A DNA stretch of 64,000 bases from Tistlia consotensis USBA 355. Its GTDB lineage: Bacteria > Pseudomonadota > Alphaproteobacteria > Kiloniellales > DSM-21159. Numbering within the stretch: the first letter of the stretch is position 1; each line of letters opens with the position of its first letter. A program made the translations under genes and the position numbers. The stretch spans positions 124,001 through 188,000 of the forward strand of contig NZ_FWZX01000004.1 in NCBI RefSeq assembly GCF_900177295.1, read 5' to 3'. The notes under the pieces are model-generated. The model saw nothing but the letters and a program-made list of their open reading frames with translations. It was not told where the DNA came from and made no database searches. Shown one piece after another: positions 48,178 to 57,996 of this stretch.

Positions 48178-48256
48178 GCACCAGCCCGCACCCCCACCCG
48201 GCCACCCATTCCAGGATACTGTCGTTGGGTGGCCGGGTGGGGGTGCGGGCTGGTGC
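48178..48256. repeat. Perfect 31-bp inverted repeat between hisA and hisF
   Basis: Bases 48178-48208 are the exact reverse complement of 48226-48256; the loop is 17 nt (48209-48225). The right arm contains four G-runs in 23 nt (GGG-N5-GGG-N1-GGGGG-N3-GGG), a G-quadruplex pattern, and by symmetry so does the complement of the left arm. The palindrome lies in the his transcript just upstream of hisF. It looks like a palindromic intergenic repeat (REP-like); whether copies exist elsewhere cannot be seen here. Confidence 0.95.
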
Positions 48257-48280
48257 CGGCGCGCAAGCGCCCAACAAATC

Positions 48281-49015
48281 CTAGACCTCTCCCCCGGCCA
48301 GCAGCGCCAGGGCCTCGGCCGGATCGATGCGGCCGTCGTAGAGCGCGCGCCCGCAGACCACGCCGCAGATGCCGTCCTCCTCGTAGGCCATCAGCTCGGC
48401 GATGTCGTCCAGCGAGGCGACGCCGCCCGAGGCGATGACCGGCAGCCGGGTGGCCCGTGCCAGCGCGACCGTCGAGTCGACGTTGACGCCGGCCAGCAGG
48501 CCGTCGCGGTCGATGTCGGTGTAGAGCAGGGCGGTCACGCCGGCGTCCTCGAAGCGCTTTGCCAGCTCCGGCGCCGCGAGGTCGCTGACCTCGGCCCAGC
48601 CCTCGACCGCGACGCGGCCGCCCTTGGCGTCGACGCCGACCACGATGCGGCCGGGAAAGCGCCGGCAGGCCTCGCGGACCAGCTGCGGGTCCTTGACCGC
48701 GACGGTGCCGAGGATGACCCGGTTCACGCCGATCTCGAGCCAGCGCTCGATGCGCTCCATGCTGCGGATGCCGCCGCCGAGCTGCACTGGCAGGCGGGTC
48801 GCCGAGAGGATCGACTCGATGACCGGCTCGTGCACGGCACGGCCGGCGAAGGCGCCGTTGAGGTCGACGACGTGCAGCCACTCGAAGCCGGCCTTGGCGA
48901 AGGCCTCGGCCTGGGCGACCGGGTCGGAATTGAAGATCGTAGCCTGGTCCATCTCGCCGAGGCGCAGGCGGACGACCTGGTTGTCCTTGAGGTCGATGGC
49001 GGGGAAGAGAATCAT
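48281..49015 (-). CDS. hisA: Phosphoribosylformimino-AICAR ribotide isomerase
   Basis: HisA isomerises ProFAR to PRFAR in histidine synthesis. The 244-residue (beta/alpha)8 enzyme has [76 protein letters not shown] and [13 protein letters not shown]. The general base and acid aspartates (PAIDLK and DIDRDG) are present. It sits between the GNAT gene and hisF; the 128-nt gap to hisF holds the inverted repeat. Confidence 0.97.
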   Translation of the reverse strand: MILFPAIDLKDNQVVRLRLGEMDQATIFNSDPVAQAEAFAKAGFEWLHVVDLNGAFAGRAVHEPVIESILSATRLPVQLGGGIRSMERIERWLEIGVNRVILGTVAVKDPQLVREACRRFPGRIVVGVDAKGGRVAVEGWAEVSDLAAPELAKRFEDAGVTALLYTDIDRDGLLAGVNVDSTVALARATRLPVIASGGVASLDDIAELMAYEEDGICGVVCGRALYDGRIDPAEALALLAGGEV

Positions 49016-49066
49016 CGGGCGTCCCCGTGAGGATCGGCAGGAGGGGTGGAACGGCCGCCCGGCGGC

Positions 49067-49666
49067 TCAGCGCCCGCGCGACCCGGAGCCGGGCGTCTCG
49101 TCGCCGGGGGTCCCGGCCTCGAGCGGCTCGAGGTCCTTGTAGTAGTAGCGGCCGGCGAACCAGCGCCCGTCGACGCAGACGTAGCGGGGATGGCTGCCCC
49201 AGCAGGTGAAGCCGAGCTGGCCGTAGATCTCGATGGCCCGCGTCTGGGTCTCGCGGACGTCGAGGTTCAGCACCTTGAGGCCGGCCTCGCGTGCCGCGGC
49301 CTCGACCGCCTGAACCAGCTGCAGGGCAAGGCCGTGGCCGCGCGCCCAGGGCGCCACGAAGAAGGTGGTCAGCGAGCCGCAGTGGCGCTGGCCCTCCTGG
49401 TTCGGCGAGGGATGCAGCAGCTGCGCCGAGCCGGCGACCGTGCCGTCGAGGCTGCCGAGGAAGAGCGCGCGCTCGGGCACCAGCAGCACGCCCTTCCAGT
49501 AGGACTCCATGGTCGGACGCGGCGGCGGGGTCAGCCAGCCGAAGCCGCCGCCGTCGACGATCGCCTCCTCGGCGGCCTCGCAGAGCTCGTGCAGCTGCGC
49601 GCCCCGGAACGAGGTGACCTGCTCGACGCTGAGCGTCGGCGCGTGGCGGGATTCGGTGGCGCTCAT
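49067..49666 (-). CDS. GNAT-family N-acetyltransferase within the his cluster
   Basis: A 199-residue acyltransferase with the GNAT acetyl-CoA loop [21 protein letters not shown] (R/Q-x-x-G-x-G/A pattern as ARGHGLA) and a C-terminal [26 protein letters not shown]. Substrate unknown. It lies between hisH and hisA on the same strand with short gaps (26 and 51 nt), so it should be transcribed with the his genes. Other alphaproteobacteria often carry an unrelated small gene at this place. Confidence 0.85.
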   Translation of the reverse strand: MSATESRHAPTLSVEQVTSFRGAQLHELCEAAEEAIVDGGGFGWLTPPPRPTMESYWKGVLLVPERALFLGSLDGTVAGSAQLLHPSPNQEGQRHCGSLTTFFVAPWARGHGLALQLVQAVEAAAREAGLKVLNLDVRETQTRAIEIYGQLGFTCWGSHPRYVCVDGRWFAGRYYYKDLEPLEAGTPGDETPGSGSRGR

Positions 49667-49692
49667 GATTTCCCCAGAATGAGGGCTCGGAC

Positions 49693-50334
49693 CTAGGGCT
49701 TCCAGGCCAGGAAGTTGGTCAGCAGACGCAGGCCGACCGCCTGGCTCTTCTCCGGATGGAACTGCGTGCCGATCAGGTTGTCCCGCCCGACCACCGCGGC
49801 GAAGCGTCCGCCGTAGTCGACCGAGCCGAGCTGCAGCTCGGGACGCTTCGGGCGGAGATGGTAGCTGTGCACGAAGTAGACGTGGGGATCGTCGCCGAGC
49901 CCTGCCAGCACCGGATGCGCGCGCTCGACCGCGAGCTCGTTCCAGCCCATGTGCGGGATCTTGCGGTCCGGCCCGCCGGGCGGCAGCGCCTCGACCTCGC
50001 CCTCGATCCAGCCGAGGCCCGGGTAGCTGCCGTGCTCCAGGCCACGCTCGGCCATCAGCTGCATGCCGACGCAGATGCCGAGGAAGGGTCGGCCCCGGCC
50101 GATCACCGCCTCGTTCAGCGCCTCGGTCATGCCGGCGACGGCCGAGAGCCCGCTCATGCAGTCGGCGAAGGCGCCGACGCCGGGCAGCACGATCCGCTCG
50201 GCCTGGCGCACGGCCTCGGCGTCGGCGGTCACCAGGATCGGCGTCGAGAGGCCGCTCTCGGCGGCCGCGCGCTCCAGCGCCTTGGCCGCCGAGCGCAGGT
50301 TGCCCGAGCCGTAGTCGATCAGGACGCAGGTCAT
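49693..50334 (-). CDS. hisH: Imidazole glycerol phosphate synthase, glutamine amidotransferase subunit
   Basis: HisH hydrolyses glutamine and passes ammonia to HisF. The 213-residue class I amidotransferase shows [16 protein letters not shown] at the N-terminus, [12 protein letters not shown], the nucleophile in [11 protein letters not shown], and the His-Glu pair in [10 protein letters not shown]. Length is normal. It follows hisB by 25 nt. Confidence 0.97.
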   Translation of the reverse strand: MTCVLIDYGSGNLRSAAKALERAAAESGLSTPILVTADAEAVRQAERIVLPGVGAFADCMSGLSAVAGMTEALNEAVIGRGRPFLGICVGMQLMAERGLEHGSYPGLGWIEGEVEALPPGGPDRKIPHMGWNELAVERAHPVLAGLGDDPHVYFVHSYHLRPKRPELQLGSVDYGGRFAAVVGRDNLIGTQFHPEKSQAVGLRLLTNFLAWKP

Positions 50335-50359
50335 GACATGCTGCTCATCATGGGCCGGA

Positions 50360-50947
50360 TCAGAGCGTGCCCTTGGTCGAGGGGATGGCGTCGGCCTTGC
50401 GCGGGTCGATCTCGAGCGCGTCGCGCAGGGCGCGGGCCAGGCCCTTGAAGCAGGATTCCACGATGTGGTGGTTGTTCGTGCCGTAGAGGGTCTCGACGTG
50501 CAGGGTCAGGCCGGCGTGCTGGGCGAAGGCCTGGAACCACTCCTTGAATAGCTCGGTGTCGAACTCGCCCAGCTTGTCGCGGGTGAACTCGACCTTCCAG
50601 ATCAGGTAGGGCCGGTTCGAGGCGTCGAGCGCGACCCGGGTCAGGGTCTCGTCCATCGGGATCAGCGCGTCGCCGTAGCGCCGGATGCCGCGCCGCTCGC
50701 CGAGCGCCCTGGAGACCGCCTGGCCGAGCACGATGCCGCTGTCCTCGGTGGTGTGGTGGAAGTCGATGTGCAGGTCGCCCTTCGCCTCGAGGGCGATGTC
50801 GATCAGGCCGTGGCGCGCCAGCTGGTCCAGCATGTGGTCGAGGAAGCCGATGCCGGTCGCGATCCGCGACTCGCCGGTGCCGTCGAGGTTCACCTCGGCG
50901 ACAATCCGCGTCTCCTTGGTGTTGCGTTCCACCTTCGCGCTGCGCAT
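50360..50947 (-). CDS. hisB: Imidazoleglycerol-phosphate dehydratase
   Basis: HisB dehydrates imidazole glycerol phosphate; here it is the monofunctional form, without a phosphatase domain. The 195-residue protein contains [50 protein letters not shown] and the C-terminal [20 protein letters not shown], with both manganese-binding HHxxE-type clusters. ATG 50947 has AGGA 8 nt upstream. It is the first gene of the his cluster and is divergent from hslV (217-nt gap). Confidence 0.97.
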   Translation of the reverse strand: MRSAKVERNTKETRIVAEVNLDGTGESRIATGIGFLDHMLDQLARHGLIDIALEAKGDLHIDFHHTTEDSGIVLGQAVSRALGERRGIRRYGDALIPMDETLTRVALDASNRPYLIWKVEFTRDKLGEFDTELFKEWFQAFAQHAGLTLHVETLYGTNNHHIVESCFKGLARALRDALEIDPRKADAIPSTKGTL

Positions 50948-51164
50948 GGCGGGATCCTGCCCGTTTCCTGAGCGCCACGGCCGGTCCGGCGCCCAGGTGC
51001 TGGAACAGGGGCCGGAACGGCGAGCGCGACGCTCGAGCCTGTCCGAAGGCCGGCTGTTTAGCAGCACCGCCCGGCCAGGGCAAAGCCTAAGCCGGATCGC
51101 CCATATGGCGGACGGCGCGATGCTTCGCCTTGACCGCCGGCCTCCGCCCCGCCATTTGTCCGGC

Positions 51165-51713
51165 ATGTCCGAAGACAGCACTCTCTGGCACGGGACCACC
51201 ATCCTCTCCGTGCGCAAGGACGGCCTGTGCGTCGTCGCCGGCGACGGCCAGGTGACGCTCGGCCAGACCGTCATCAAGTCCAACGCCCGCAAGGTCCGTC
51301 GGATCGGCAAGAGCGGCGAGGTCGTCGCCGGCTTCGCCGGCGCGACCGCCGACGCCTTCACCCTGTTCGAGCGGCTCGAGGCCAAGCTGGAGACCTATCC
51401 GGGCCAGCTGACCCGGGCCTGCGTCGAGCTGGCCAAGGACTGGCGCATGGACCGGGCCCTGCGCCGGCTCGAGGCGATGATGGCGGTCGCCGACAAGTCG
51501 ATCTCCCTGGTCCTGACCGGCACCGGCGACGTGCTGGAGCCGCAGGACGGCCTGATCGGCATCGGCTCCGGCGGCATGTACGCGCTCTCGGCCGCGCGCG
51601 CACTCATGCCGGTCGACGGCATCGACGCCGAGGACATCGCCCGCCGTTCCATGGCCATCGCGGCCGATATCTGCGTGTACACGAATCATGAACTCGTTCT
51701 CGAACGCCTCTGA
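51165..51713 (+). CDS. hslV: ATP-dependent protease subunit HslV
   Basis: HslV is the threonine-peptidase chamber of the HslUV protease. The 182-residue protein contains [12 protein letters not shown], in which a Thr becomes the N-terminal nucleophile after removal of the leader [10 protein letters not shown], then [23 protein letters not shown] and [20 protein letters not shown] 51165 has no strong Shine-Dalgarno; an in-frame ATG at 51120 is possible but would lengthen the propeptide. Its end overlaps hslU by 26 nt. Confidence 0.96.
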   Translation: MSEDSTLWHGTTILSVRKDGLCVVAGDGQVTLGQTVIKSNARKVRRIGKSGEVVAGFAGATADAFTLFERLEAKLETYPGQLTRACVELAKDWRMDRALRRLEAMMAVADKSISLVLTGTGDVLEPQDGLIGIGSGGMYALSAARALMPVDGIDAEDIARRSMAIAADICVYTNHELVLERL

Positions 51714-53115
51714 CCTGCCCCCCGCAACGCCCGGCGACGCGCCGGACGGCGCCGCCGGGCCGGGCCCGCGCGACAAGGACGGCGAGAGCGCCGTGCCGGC
51801 CGCCGCGGCCTTCAGCCCGCGCGAGATCGTCTCGGAGCTGGACCGCTACATCGTCGGCCAGCGCGACGCCAAGCGCGCCGTGGCGATCGCCCTGCGCAAC
51901 CGCTGGCGGCGCCAGCAGCTGTCCGACGAGCTGCGCGACGAGGTGCTGCCCAAGAACATCCTGATGATCGGCCCGACCGGCGTCGGCAAGACCGAGATCG
52001 CCCGGCGCCTCGCCAAGCTGGCCCAGGCGCCCTTCGTCAAGGTCGAGGCGACCAAGTTCACCGAGGTCGGCTACGTCGGCCGCGACGTCGAGTCGATCGT
52101 CCGGGACCTGGTCGAGGTCGCGCTGCATATGACCCGCGAGCGGCTGCGCCGCGAGGTCCAGGCCAAGGCCGAGATCGCCGCCGAGAACCGCGTGATCGAC
52201 GCCCTGGTCGGCGAGAGCTCCGGCCGCGAGACCAAGGACAAGTTCCGCCGCCTGCTGCGCAGCGGCCAGCTCGACGACAAGGAGATCGAGCTGCAGATCC
52301 GCGACACCGGCGGCCTGCAGCTGCCGACCATGGACATCCCCGGCATGCCCGGGGCCCAGATGGGCATGGTCAACCTCAACGACATCTTCGGCAAGGCCTT
52401 CGGCGGCAAGACCAAGACCAAGAAGATGACCGTCCAGGAGTCCTACGACATCCTGATGGCCGAGGAATCCGACAAGCTGATCGACGAGGAGAAGGTGACC
52501 GGCGAGGCGATCCGCACGGTCGAGCAGAACGGCATCGTCTTCCTCGACGAGATCGACAAGGTCGCCTCGCGCTCCGACCTGCGCTCGGGCGCCGACGTCA
52601 GCCGCGAGGGCGTGCAGCGCGACCTGCTGCCGCTCATCGAGGGCACGACGGTCGCGACCAAGTACGGCCAGGTGAAGACCGACTTCATCCTGTTCATCGC
52701 CTCCGGCGCCTTCCACACCGCCAAGCCCTCGGACCTGCTGCCCGAGCTGCAGGGCCGCCTGCCGATCCGCGTCGAGCTCTCGGCGCTGACCCGCGACGAC
52801 TTCAAGCGCATCCTGACCGAGCCGGAGAACTCGCTGATCCGCCAGTACACCGCGCTGATGAAGACCGAGGGCGTCAGCCTGGACTTCGCCGAGGAGGCGA
52901 TCGACGCCCTGGCCGACCTCGCCGCCGAGATCAACTCGAGCGTCGAGAACATCGGCGCGCGGCGCCTGCACACGGTCATGGAGAAGCTGCTGGAGGAGAT
53001 CTCCTTCACCGCCTCGGACCGCTCCGGGGAGAGCGTCGCCATCGACGCCGCCCTGGTCCGCGGGCGGGTCGGCGAGCTGGCCAAGAACGCCGACCTCAGC
53101 AAGTTCATCCTCTAG
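51688..53115 (+). CDS. hslU: ATP-dependent protease ATPase subunit HslU
   Basis: HslU is the AAA+ unfoldase that feeds HslV. The 475-residue protein has a nonconserved 40-residue N-terminal extension, then [25 protein letters not shown], Walker [16 protein letters not shown], the pore motif GYVGRDVES, Walker [12 protein letters not shown] and a C-terminal [13 protein letters not shown] that docks into HslV. It overlaps the end of hslV and converges with the TPR gene, overlapping it by 11 nt. Confidence 0.97.
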   Translation: MNSFSNASDLPPATPGDAPDGAAGPGPRDKDGESAVPAAAAFSPREIVSELDRYIVGQRDAKRAVAIALRNRWRRQQLSDELRDEVLPKNILMIGPTGVGKTEIARRLAKLAQAPFVKVEATKFTEVGYVGRDVESIVRDLVEVALHMTRERLRREVQAKAEIAAENRVIDALVGESSGRETKDKFRRLLRSGQLDDKEIELQIRDTGGLQLPTMDIPGMPGAQMGMVNLNDIFGKAFGGKTKTKKMTVQESYDILMAEESDKLIDEEKVTGEAIRTVEQNGIVFLDEIDKVASRSDLRSGADVSREGVQRDLLPLIEGTTVATKYGQVKTDFILFIASGAFHTAKPSDLLPELQGRLPIRVELSALTRDDFKRILTEPENSLIRQYTALMKTEGVSLDFAEEAIDALADLAAEINSSVENIGARRLHTVMEKLLEEISFTASDRSGESVAIDAALVRGRVGELAKNADLSKFIL

Positions 53116-54772
53116 AGGCGCCCCTCGCGCCGGCCTCGCCGGCCGCCGCCTCGACCAGGTCGAAGAGCACCGCCAGGCACTCGCGCCAGGACCGGAACGG
53201 CAGGGTGCCGTGGCGGAAGTAGCCGGGCGCCAGCACCAGCAGCCCGGGCTTCGGCCGCAGCGTCTCGAAGCGCGTCGCCTCGCCCTGCAGCTCGGCGTCG
53301 TAGAAGCGCAGGCAGCCGGCCGCGTCCTCGCCGCGCGCGATCTCGCGCGGCACCTCCAGGAAATAGAGGCCCGACAGGAAGGCATCGGGCCGGGTCTGCG
53401 GCTCCAGCCAGCCCGAGGCGGCAAGGCCGATCGCCCGGCCGCGCAGCGCCAGGCGCGTCGGCGGTTCGGCGAGGAAGGGGTTGCCGTCCAGGCCCTCGCG
53501 CCCGGCGAGATAGTCGCCGGCCGCCGCCCGGACCAGCCGCTCCAGCGCGACCAGCGCGGCCGACGGCCGCCCGAACAGCTCGCCCGAGCGCCAGCCGCCG
53601 TGCTGGCCGGCGTCGGCGCCCTCGGCCTCCGCCGGCCGCCGGTCGGCGCGGTCGCGCAGCTGCTGGGCCAGCGCCCGGTTGAAGGCCGCCGGGCTCGGAA
53701 AGTCCGGGACCTCGCGGATCTGGCGCCAGAGCAGCAGGCGCGGGAAGTCGAACAGCGCCTCGGCCTCGCCGGCGCGGCCGTTGGCGCGCAGCACCGGCGC
53801 CAGCGAGCGGTAGAGCGACAGCTCCCGCGGATCCTGGGCGAGCCCCTTGACCAGCGCCGCCAGGGCGCGCTCGGCGGCAGCTTGGCCGCGCCAGGCCTCG
53901 GCCAGCTCGGCGAAGAGCTGCGCCTTCCAGCGCGCCGGCCCGGCGACCAGCGCCGCGGCCTGGTCCAGCGCCTCGGCCGCGCTCTCCAGCTCGCCGAGGT
54001 CGAGCAGGCAGGTGACCAGCGCGCGCCAGCCGGCGGCGCGGGCCGGATCGCGCAGCAGCGCGGCCCGGAACTCGGCGACCGCCTCCTCCGCCCGGCCCAG
54101 CCCGACCAGGCAACGGCCGAGGCCCTCGTGGACCTCGGCCGCGCCGTCGTCGAGCAGCACGGCACCGTGGAAGGCCTCCAGGGCCGCACCCGGCCGGCCG
54201 TCGGCGAGGCGCAGGCGGCCGAGCGCCAGCAGCACCGCGAGGTCCTCCGGATCGGCGTCGTGGACCCGCTCGTAGAGCAGCTCGGCCTCCTCGGCCTTGC
54301 CGAGGCGCTCGCAGACCTGGGCCAGCAGGCGCAGCACCGCCGGCCCGTCGGACTCGTGGCTGAGGGCGCCGCGCAGGACGCGCTCCGCCTCCTCGACCCG
54401 GCCCTGGTCGAGCAGCATCCCGGCGAGGGTCAGCACGCCTTCCTCGTGGGCGGCGTTGAACTGCAGGGCGGCCCGGTAGCAGGCCTCGGCAGCGCCGAGG
54501 TCGCCGGCCTTCATCTCGCTGCGCCCCAGCGCGACATGCAGCGCCGGATCGCCCGGCCGCCCGGCCAGCGCCTGGCGGATCAGCAGGTTGCCCTCGGTGC
54601 CGCGCTGGCGCTCGGCGAGCAGGCCGCCGAGCAGGGCCAGGGCGTCTGGCTGCTGCGGGTCGGCGAGCAGGACCCGGCGATAGAGGATCTCGGCCTCGCG
54701 CAGCCGGCCCTGGCCGTGCAGCCGGTTGGCCCTGTCGAGAAGCTCCTGCCGTCCGGAAAGGTCTCGAAACAT
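53105..54772 (-). CDS. TPR protein with degenerate 2OG-oxygenase-like C-terminus
   Basis: A 555-residue cytoplasmic protein. Residues about 8-340 are tetratricopeptide repeats (for example [20 protein letters not shown] and [20 protein letters not shown]). Residues about 345-545 resemble the oxygenase at 25861-26514: [40 protein letters not shown] and CLAVLFDLV. By eye the iron-ligand histidines of the first strand are Gln/Arg/Asp, the distal His is Leu and the 2OG arginine is Cys, so it is probably not catalytic. It follows the XRE gene by 59 nt and overlaps hslU at the 3' end. Confidence 0.78.
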   Translation of the reverse strand: MFRDLSGRQELLDRANRLHGQGRLREAEILYRRVLLADPQQPDALALLGGLLAERQRGTEGNLLIRQALAGRPGDPALHVALGRSEMKAGDLGAAEACYRAALQFNAAHEEGVLTLAGMLLDQGRVEEAERVLRGALSHESDGPAVLRLLAQVCERLGKAEEAELLYERVHDADPEDLAVLLALGRLRLADGRPGAALEAFHGAVLLDDGAAEVHEGLGRCLVGLGRAEEAVAEFRAALLRDPARAAGWRALVTCLLDLGELESAAEALDQAAALVAGPARWKAQLFAELAEAWRGQAAAERALAALVKGLAQDPRELSLYRSLAPVLRANGRAGEAEALFDFPRLLLWRQIREVPDFPSPAAFNRALAQQLRDRADRRPAEAEGADAGQHGGWRSGELFGRPSAALVALERLVRAAAGDYLAGREGLDGNPFLAEPPTRLALRGRAIGLAASGWLEPQTRPDAFLSGLYFLEVPREIARGEDAAGCLRFYDAELQGEATRFETLRPKPGLLVLAPGYFRHGTLPFRSWRECLAVLFDLVEAAAGEAGARGASRG

Positions 54773-54831
54773 CCGCCTCCGCCGCCGTCGGTCCGCTGGG
54801 CGCCACGCCCGCAGGGAAGACGGGGCGGCGG

Positions 54832-55215
54832 TCAGCCCTGTGAGCGTCCGCCGGACGGAATGTCCGGCGACTCCAGCAGTTCGAGCAACGCAGCCAGGCG
54901 CGCCGGCTGCAGATCGGCGATCCGCTCGGCGAGCCGGTTGGCGAGCAGGGTCGCCTCGGGACTGAGGCCGGCCGTATCGACCGTGACGCGCGGGTGGGAC
55001 AGGCGGGCCAGGCGGGCCAGCTCCTCGGCCTCGTCCCAGATGATGTTGAAGTGCTGGCAGGCCCGGTGGATCAGCTCGGGCGAAGGCCGGCCGCGGTGAC
55101 CGTGCTCCAGGGCCGAGAGATAGGCCGAGGAGACGCCGAGCGCCGCCGCCGTCTCGGCGAGGCTCCTGCCGTGCTCGGCACGCAGGGCGCGCAGCCGCTG
55201 GCCGAAGGGTGTCAT
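54832..55215 (-). CDS. XRE-family transcriptional regulator
   Basis: A 127-residue protein with an N-terminal helix-turn-helix domain (about 5-70: FGQRLRALRAEHGRSLAETAA and LGVSSAYLSALEHGHRGRPS) and a helical C-terminal part (about 75-120, LANRLAERIADLQPARLAALLELLE) likely for dimerisation. It lies 50 nt downstream of the Smr gene on the same strand, an order common in alphaproteobacteria. Targets are unknown. Confidence 0.9.
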   Translation of the reverse strand: MTPFGQRLRALRAEHGRSLAETAAALGVSSAYLSALEHGHRGRPSPELIHRACQHFNIIWDEAEELARLARLSHPRVTVDTAGLSPEATLLANRLAERIADLQPARLAALLELLESPDIPSGGRSQG

Positions 55216-55265
55216 GACGCGCTCCCGATAACCGGAATCCAGTTTATCGCGGAAGAGCGCCGCCG

Positions 55266-55856
55266 CTAGGGCTTCTCGCGCCGCCGCTTCAGCAGCAGGT
55301 AGAGCGCGCCCTGGCCACCGTGCTCCGGCCGGGCGTAGTCGAAGGCCAGGACCCGCTGGCGCAGCGGCGCCTGGTTCAGCCAGTGAGGCACCTGGCGGCG
55401 CAGCACGCCGGACTCCTCGCGGCCCAGGCCCTTGCCGGTGACGATCAGCACGCAGCGCCGGCCGAGCGCCTCGGAGCGCGCGATGAAGCCGTTGAGCGCC
55501 TCGTGGGCCGCGGCCTGGTTCAGGCCGTGCAGGTCGAGGGTCGCCTCGATCGGCAGCCGGCCACGCTGCAGGCGCTGGGCGGTGCGCCGGTCGAGATCGG
55601 CGAGCGAGCCGTGGCTGAGCGAGGGGCGCGGCTCCGTGGCGACCGGCCGGGGCAGGGCGCGCGGCTGCAGCAGCCGCTCCGGCCGGGCCTTCGGCGGCGC
55701 CGGCTCGGGCGGCGGCGGTGCCGGTTCCGGCTCCGGAACGGCGACGCCGCCGATGCGGTTGCGGCGCAGCGGCGTGACCTCACGCGCGACCCGCTGCCAG
55801 AGGTCCATGTCGGGCGGCAGCCGGGGGCGGGACGGCCGGTGCCGGTCCTCGGCCAC
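55266..55856 (-). CDS. Smr/MutS2-C-like endonuclease-domain protein
   Basis: A 196-residue protein with a Pro/Arg-rich N-terminal half and a C-terminal Smr domain (about 105-190): ATLDLHGLNQAAAHEALNGFIARSEALG (motif LDLHG), VLIVTGKGLGREESGVLRRQVP (motif TGxG) and HGGQGALYLLLKRRRE. Smr domains nick DNA or cleave RNA; the small proteobacterial proteins are likely RNA-acting. It starts 6 nt after lutC; in many relatives mltA directly precedes Smr. Confidence 0.9.
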   Translation of the reverse strand: MAEDRHRPSRPRLPPDMDLWQRVAREVTPLRRNRIGGVAVPEPEPAPPPPEPAPPKARPERLLQPRALPRPVATEPRPSLSHGSLADLDRRTAQRLQRGRLPIEATLDLHGLNQAAAHEALNGFIARSEALGRRCVLIVTGKGLGREESGVLRRQVPHWLNQAPLRQRVLAFDYARPEHGGQGALYLLLKRRREKP

Positions 55857-55862
55857 GGCGGC

Positions 55863-56573
55863 TCAGCCTTCGCCGTCGGCGACCAGCAGGACGTGCAGGC
55901 GGCGCGGGCCGTGCGCGCCGAGCTGGATCTTCTGCTCGATGTCGCCGGTGCGCGACGGCCCGGTTACGAAATTGACGGTGCGCGGCAGGGCACCCCCCGG
56001 GCCCTCGGCGCCCTCGCGGGCGCGCAGCTTCCGCCAGGCCTCCTCGTAGGGGCCGACCAGGTCGCTCTCGCGCAGCACGACCAGATGGGTCTCGGGCAGG
56101 AAGTTGAGCGTGGTCGGCGCCTCGGGTCCGGAGGCCAGCATCAGCGTGCCGGTCTCGGCAACGCCGGCGAAGCAGCCGGTCAGCGAGACCGCGTCGGCGG
56201 CCTCGGCGCGCCCGGCCGAGACCGAGAGCAGCGGCGCCTTCTCCTGCCACGGCAGGTCGGTCAGGGCCGGATCCGGCGCAACCCGGAGGGCGGTCGGCAG
56301 GTTGTGGCGCTTCAGATAGTCGGCGACCGCCTCGGGCAGCGCTTCGGGGCTGTCGACGCGGGCGACGCTGCCCTGGACTGCCTCGACCTTCTCGACGAAG
56401 AGGGCGACCAGGGCCTCGTGCGGCAGGCGGGCGCGCTCGACGCGCGGGCCCTCGGGGTGCTCGGCCAGGCGGCGCTCGACCGCCGACCCGGCGTCGGTGC
56501 CGTCGCGCTTCACCGCGCGGCGGATCGCGCCGAGGATCTGGCCCCGCGCCGTGCTGCTGCGCTCGCCGCTCAT
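55863..56573 (-). CDS. lutC: Lactate utilisation protein LutC (LUD domain)
   Basis: LutC is part of the iron-sulfur LutABC complex that oxidises L-lactate to pyruvate. The 236-residue product has the LUD domain with AVSLTGCFAGVAETGTLMLASG, LNFLPETHLVVL and VNFVTGPSRTGDIEQKIQLGAHGPRRLHV in family parts. The start ATG 56573 overlaps the lutB stop by 4 nt. Order lutA-lutB-lutC is intact and tightly packed. Confidence 0.93.
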   Translation of the reverse strand: MSGERSSTARGQILGAIRRAVKRDGTDAGSAVERRLAEHPEGPRVERARLPHEALVALFVEKVEAVQGSVARVDSPEALPEAVADYLKRHNLPTALRVAPDPALTDLPWQEKAPLLSVSAGRAEAADAVSLTGCFAGVAETGTLMLASGPEAPTTLNFLPETHLVVLRESDLVGPYEEAWRKLRAREGAEGPGGALPRTVNFVTGPSRTGDIEQKIQLGAHGPRRLHVLLVADGEG

Positions 56574-57991
56574 GCCGCGCGCTTCCGCTCGGCCCAGAGC
56601 TGCTGGAAGGTCCGGCCCTGGGGCGCCGGGAAGTCCCGGTGCTCGGTCCAGCCGCCGGCCAGCGGCAGGCTCGCGAAGCGTCCCCTGCGGCGGCCGGCGA
56701 GGCCCATCAGGCGGACCTGCAGGCCGGTCAGGGCCTGGTAGAGCCTCGGCCGGCGCGCCAGGAAGGCCCAGGCCTTGAGGCCCCAGCGCCAGGCCGGCGG
56801 ATTGAGGTGGCGCTCGAACTCGCGCTCGCGCCAGTGGCGCATCATCTTGGGCAGGGGGATGCGCATCGGGCAGACCGACTCGCAGCGGCCGCAGAAGGTC
56901 GAGGCATTCGGCAGGTGGCCGGCCTGGTCGACGCCGATCAGGCTCGGCGTCAGCACGGCGCCCATCGGGCCGACGTACACCCAGCCGTACGCGTGTCCAC
57001 CGACGGCATGGTACACCGGGCAGTGGTTCATGCAGGCGCCGCAGCGGATGCAGCGCAGCATCTCCTGGTACTCGGTGCCCAGCATCGCCGAGCGGCCGTT
57101 GTCCAGGATCACGACGTGGTACTGCTCCGGGCCGTCCGGATCGTCGGGCCGCTTGGGGCCGGTCGAGAGCGTCGTGTAGGCGGACATCTCCTGGCCGGTC
57201 GCCGAGCGCGCGAGGACGCGCAGGATCACGCCCAGGTCCTCGAGGGTCGGGATGACCTTCTCGATCGAGGCGATGACGATGTGGATCTTCGGCAGGATCT
57301 GCGTCAGGTCGCCGTTGCCCTCGTTGGTCACGATGACCGAGGTCCCGGTCTCGGCGACCAGGAAGTTGGCGCCGGTGATGCCGACGTCGGCGTCCAGGTA
57401 CTTCTGGCGCAGCATCTCGCGCGCCTCGGCGACCAGCTGCTGCGGCTCCGCGAGCGAACGGTCGGCCGGCAGCGCCTTGTGGTGGCTGCGGAAATCGGCC
57501 TCGACCTGGTCCTGGGTGACGTGCACCGCCGGCGCGATGATGTGGCTCGGCGGCTCCTTGCGCAGCTGGATGATGTACTCGCCGAGGTCCGTCTCGATCG
57601 GCGTGATGCCGTTCCTCTCCAGGAAGTCGTTGAGGCCGATCTCCTCGGCGATCATGGACTTGCCCTTGGTCGCGGTGCGCGCGCCGACCGAGCGGCAGAT
57701 CTCCAGGATCGTCTCGCGGGCGTCCTCGGCGGTCGTGCACCAGTGGACCTGCGCACCGGTCTCCGTGGCCTTGGCCTCGTAGCGCTCCAGGTAGCGGTCG
57801 AGGTTGGCGAGGGTGTGGTTCTTGATGTCGCGCGCGGCGTCGCGCAGCGCCTCGAACTCGGGCAGCGCGTCGGCCGCGGCCTTGCGCTTGTCGATGAAGC
57901 CGGTGCGCACGAAGCCCATGGCCTTCTGGAGGTTGGCGTCCTCCAGGGCCCGGTGGGCGTTGTCCTTGAAGTTGCGCGAGGTCGCCTGCAT
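56570..57991 (-). CDS. lutB: Lactate utilisation iron-sulfur protein LutB
   Basis: LutB carries the electron-transfer clusters of the LutABC lactate oxidase. The 473-residue protein has a LUD-type domain (about 60-300, with ATKGKSMIAEEIGLNDFLE and GANFLVAETGTSVIVTNEGN) and two 4Fe-4S motifs, CIRCGACMNHCPVYH (about 310) and CGRCESVCPMRIPL (about 360). ATG 57991 gives MQATSRNFKDNAHRAL, the usual family start; upstream open frame is spurious. It begins 5 nt before the lutA stop. Confidence 0.95.
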   Translation of the reverse strand: MQATSRNFKDNAHRALEDANLQKAMGFVRTGFIDKRKAAADALPEFEALRDAARDIKNHTLANLDRYLERYEAKATETGAQVHWCTTAEDARETILEICRSVGARTATKGKSMIAEEIGLNDFLERNGITPIETDLGEYIIQLRKEPPSHIIAPAVHVTQDQVEADFRSHHKALPADRSLAEPQQLVAEAREMLRQKYLDADVGITGANFLVAETGTSVIVTNEGNGDLTQILPKIHIVIASIEKVIPTLEDLGVILRVLARSATGQEMSAYTTLSTGPKRPDDPDGPEQYHVVILDNGRSAMLGTEYQEMLRCIRCGACMNHCPVYHAVGGHAYGWVYVGPMGAVLTPSLIGVDQAGHLPNASTFCGRCESVCPMRIPLPKMMRHWREREFERHLNPPAWRWGLKAWAFLARRPRLYQALTGLQVRLMGLAGRRRGRFASLPLAGGWTEHRDFPAPQGRTFQQLWAERKRAA

Positions 57992-57996
57992 CGCCG

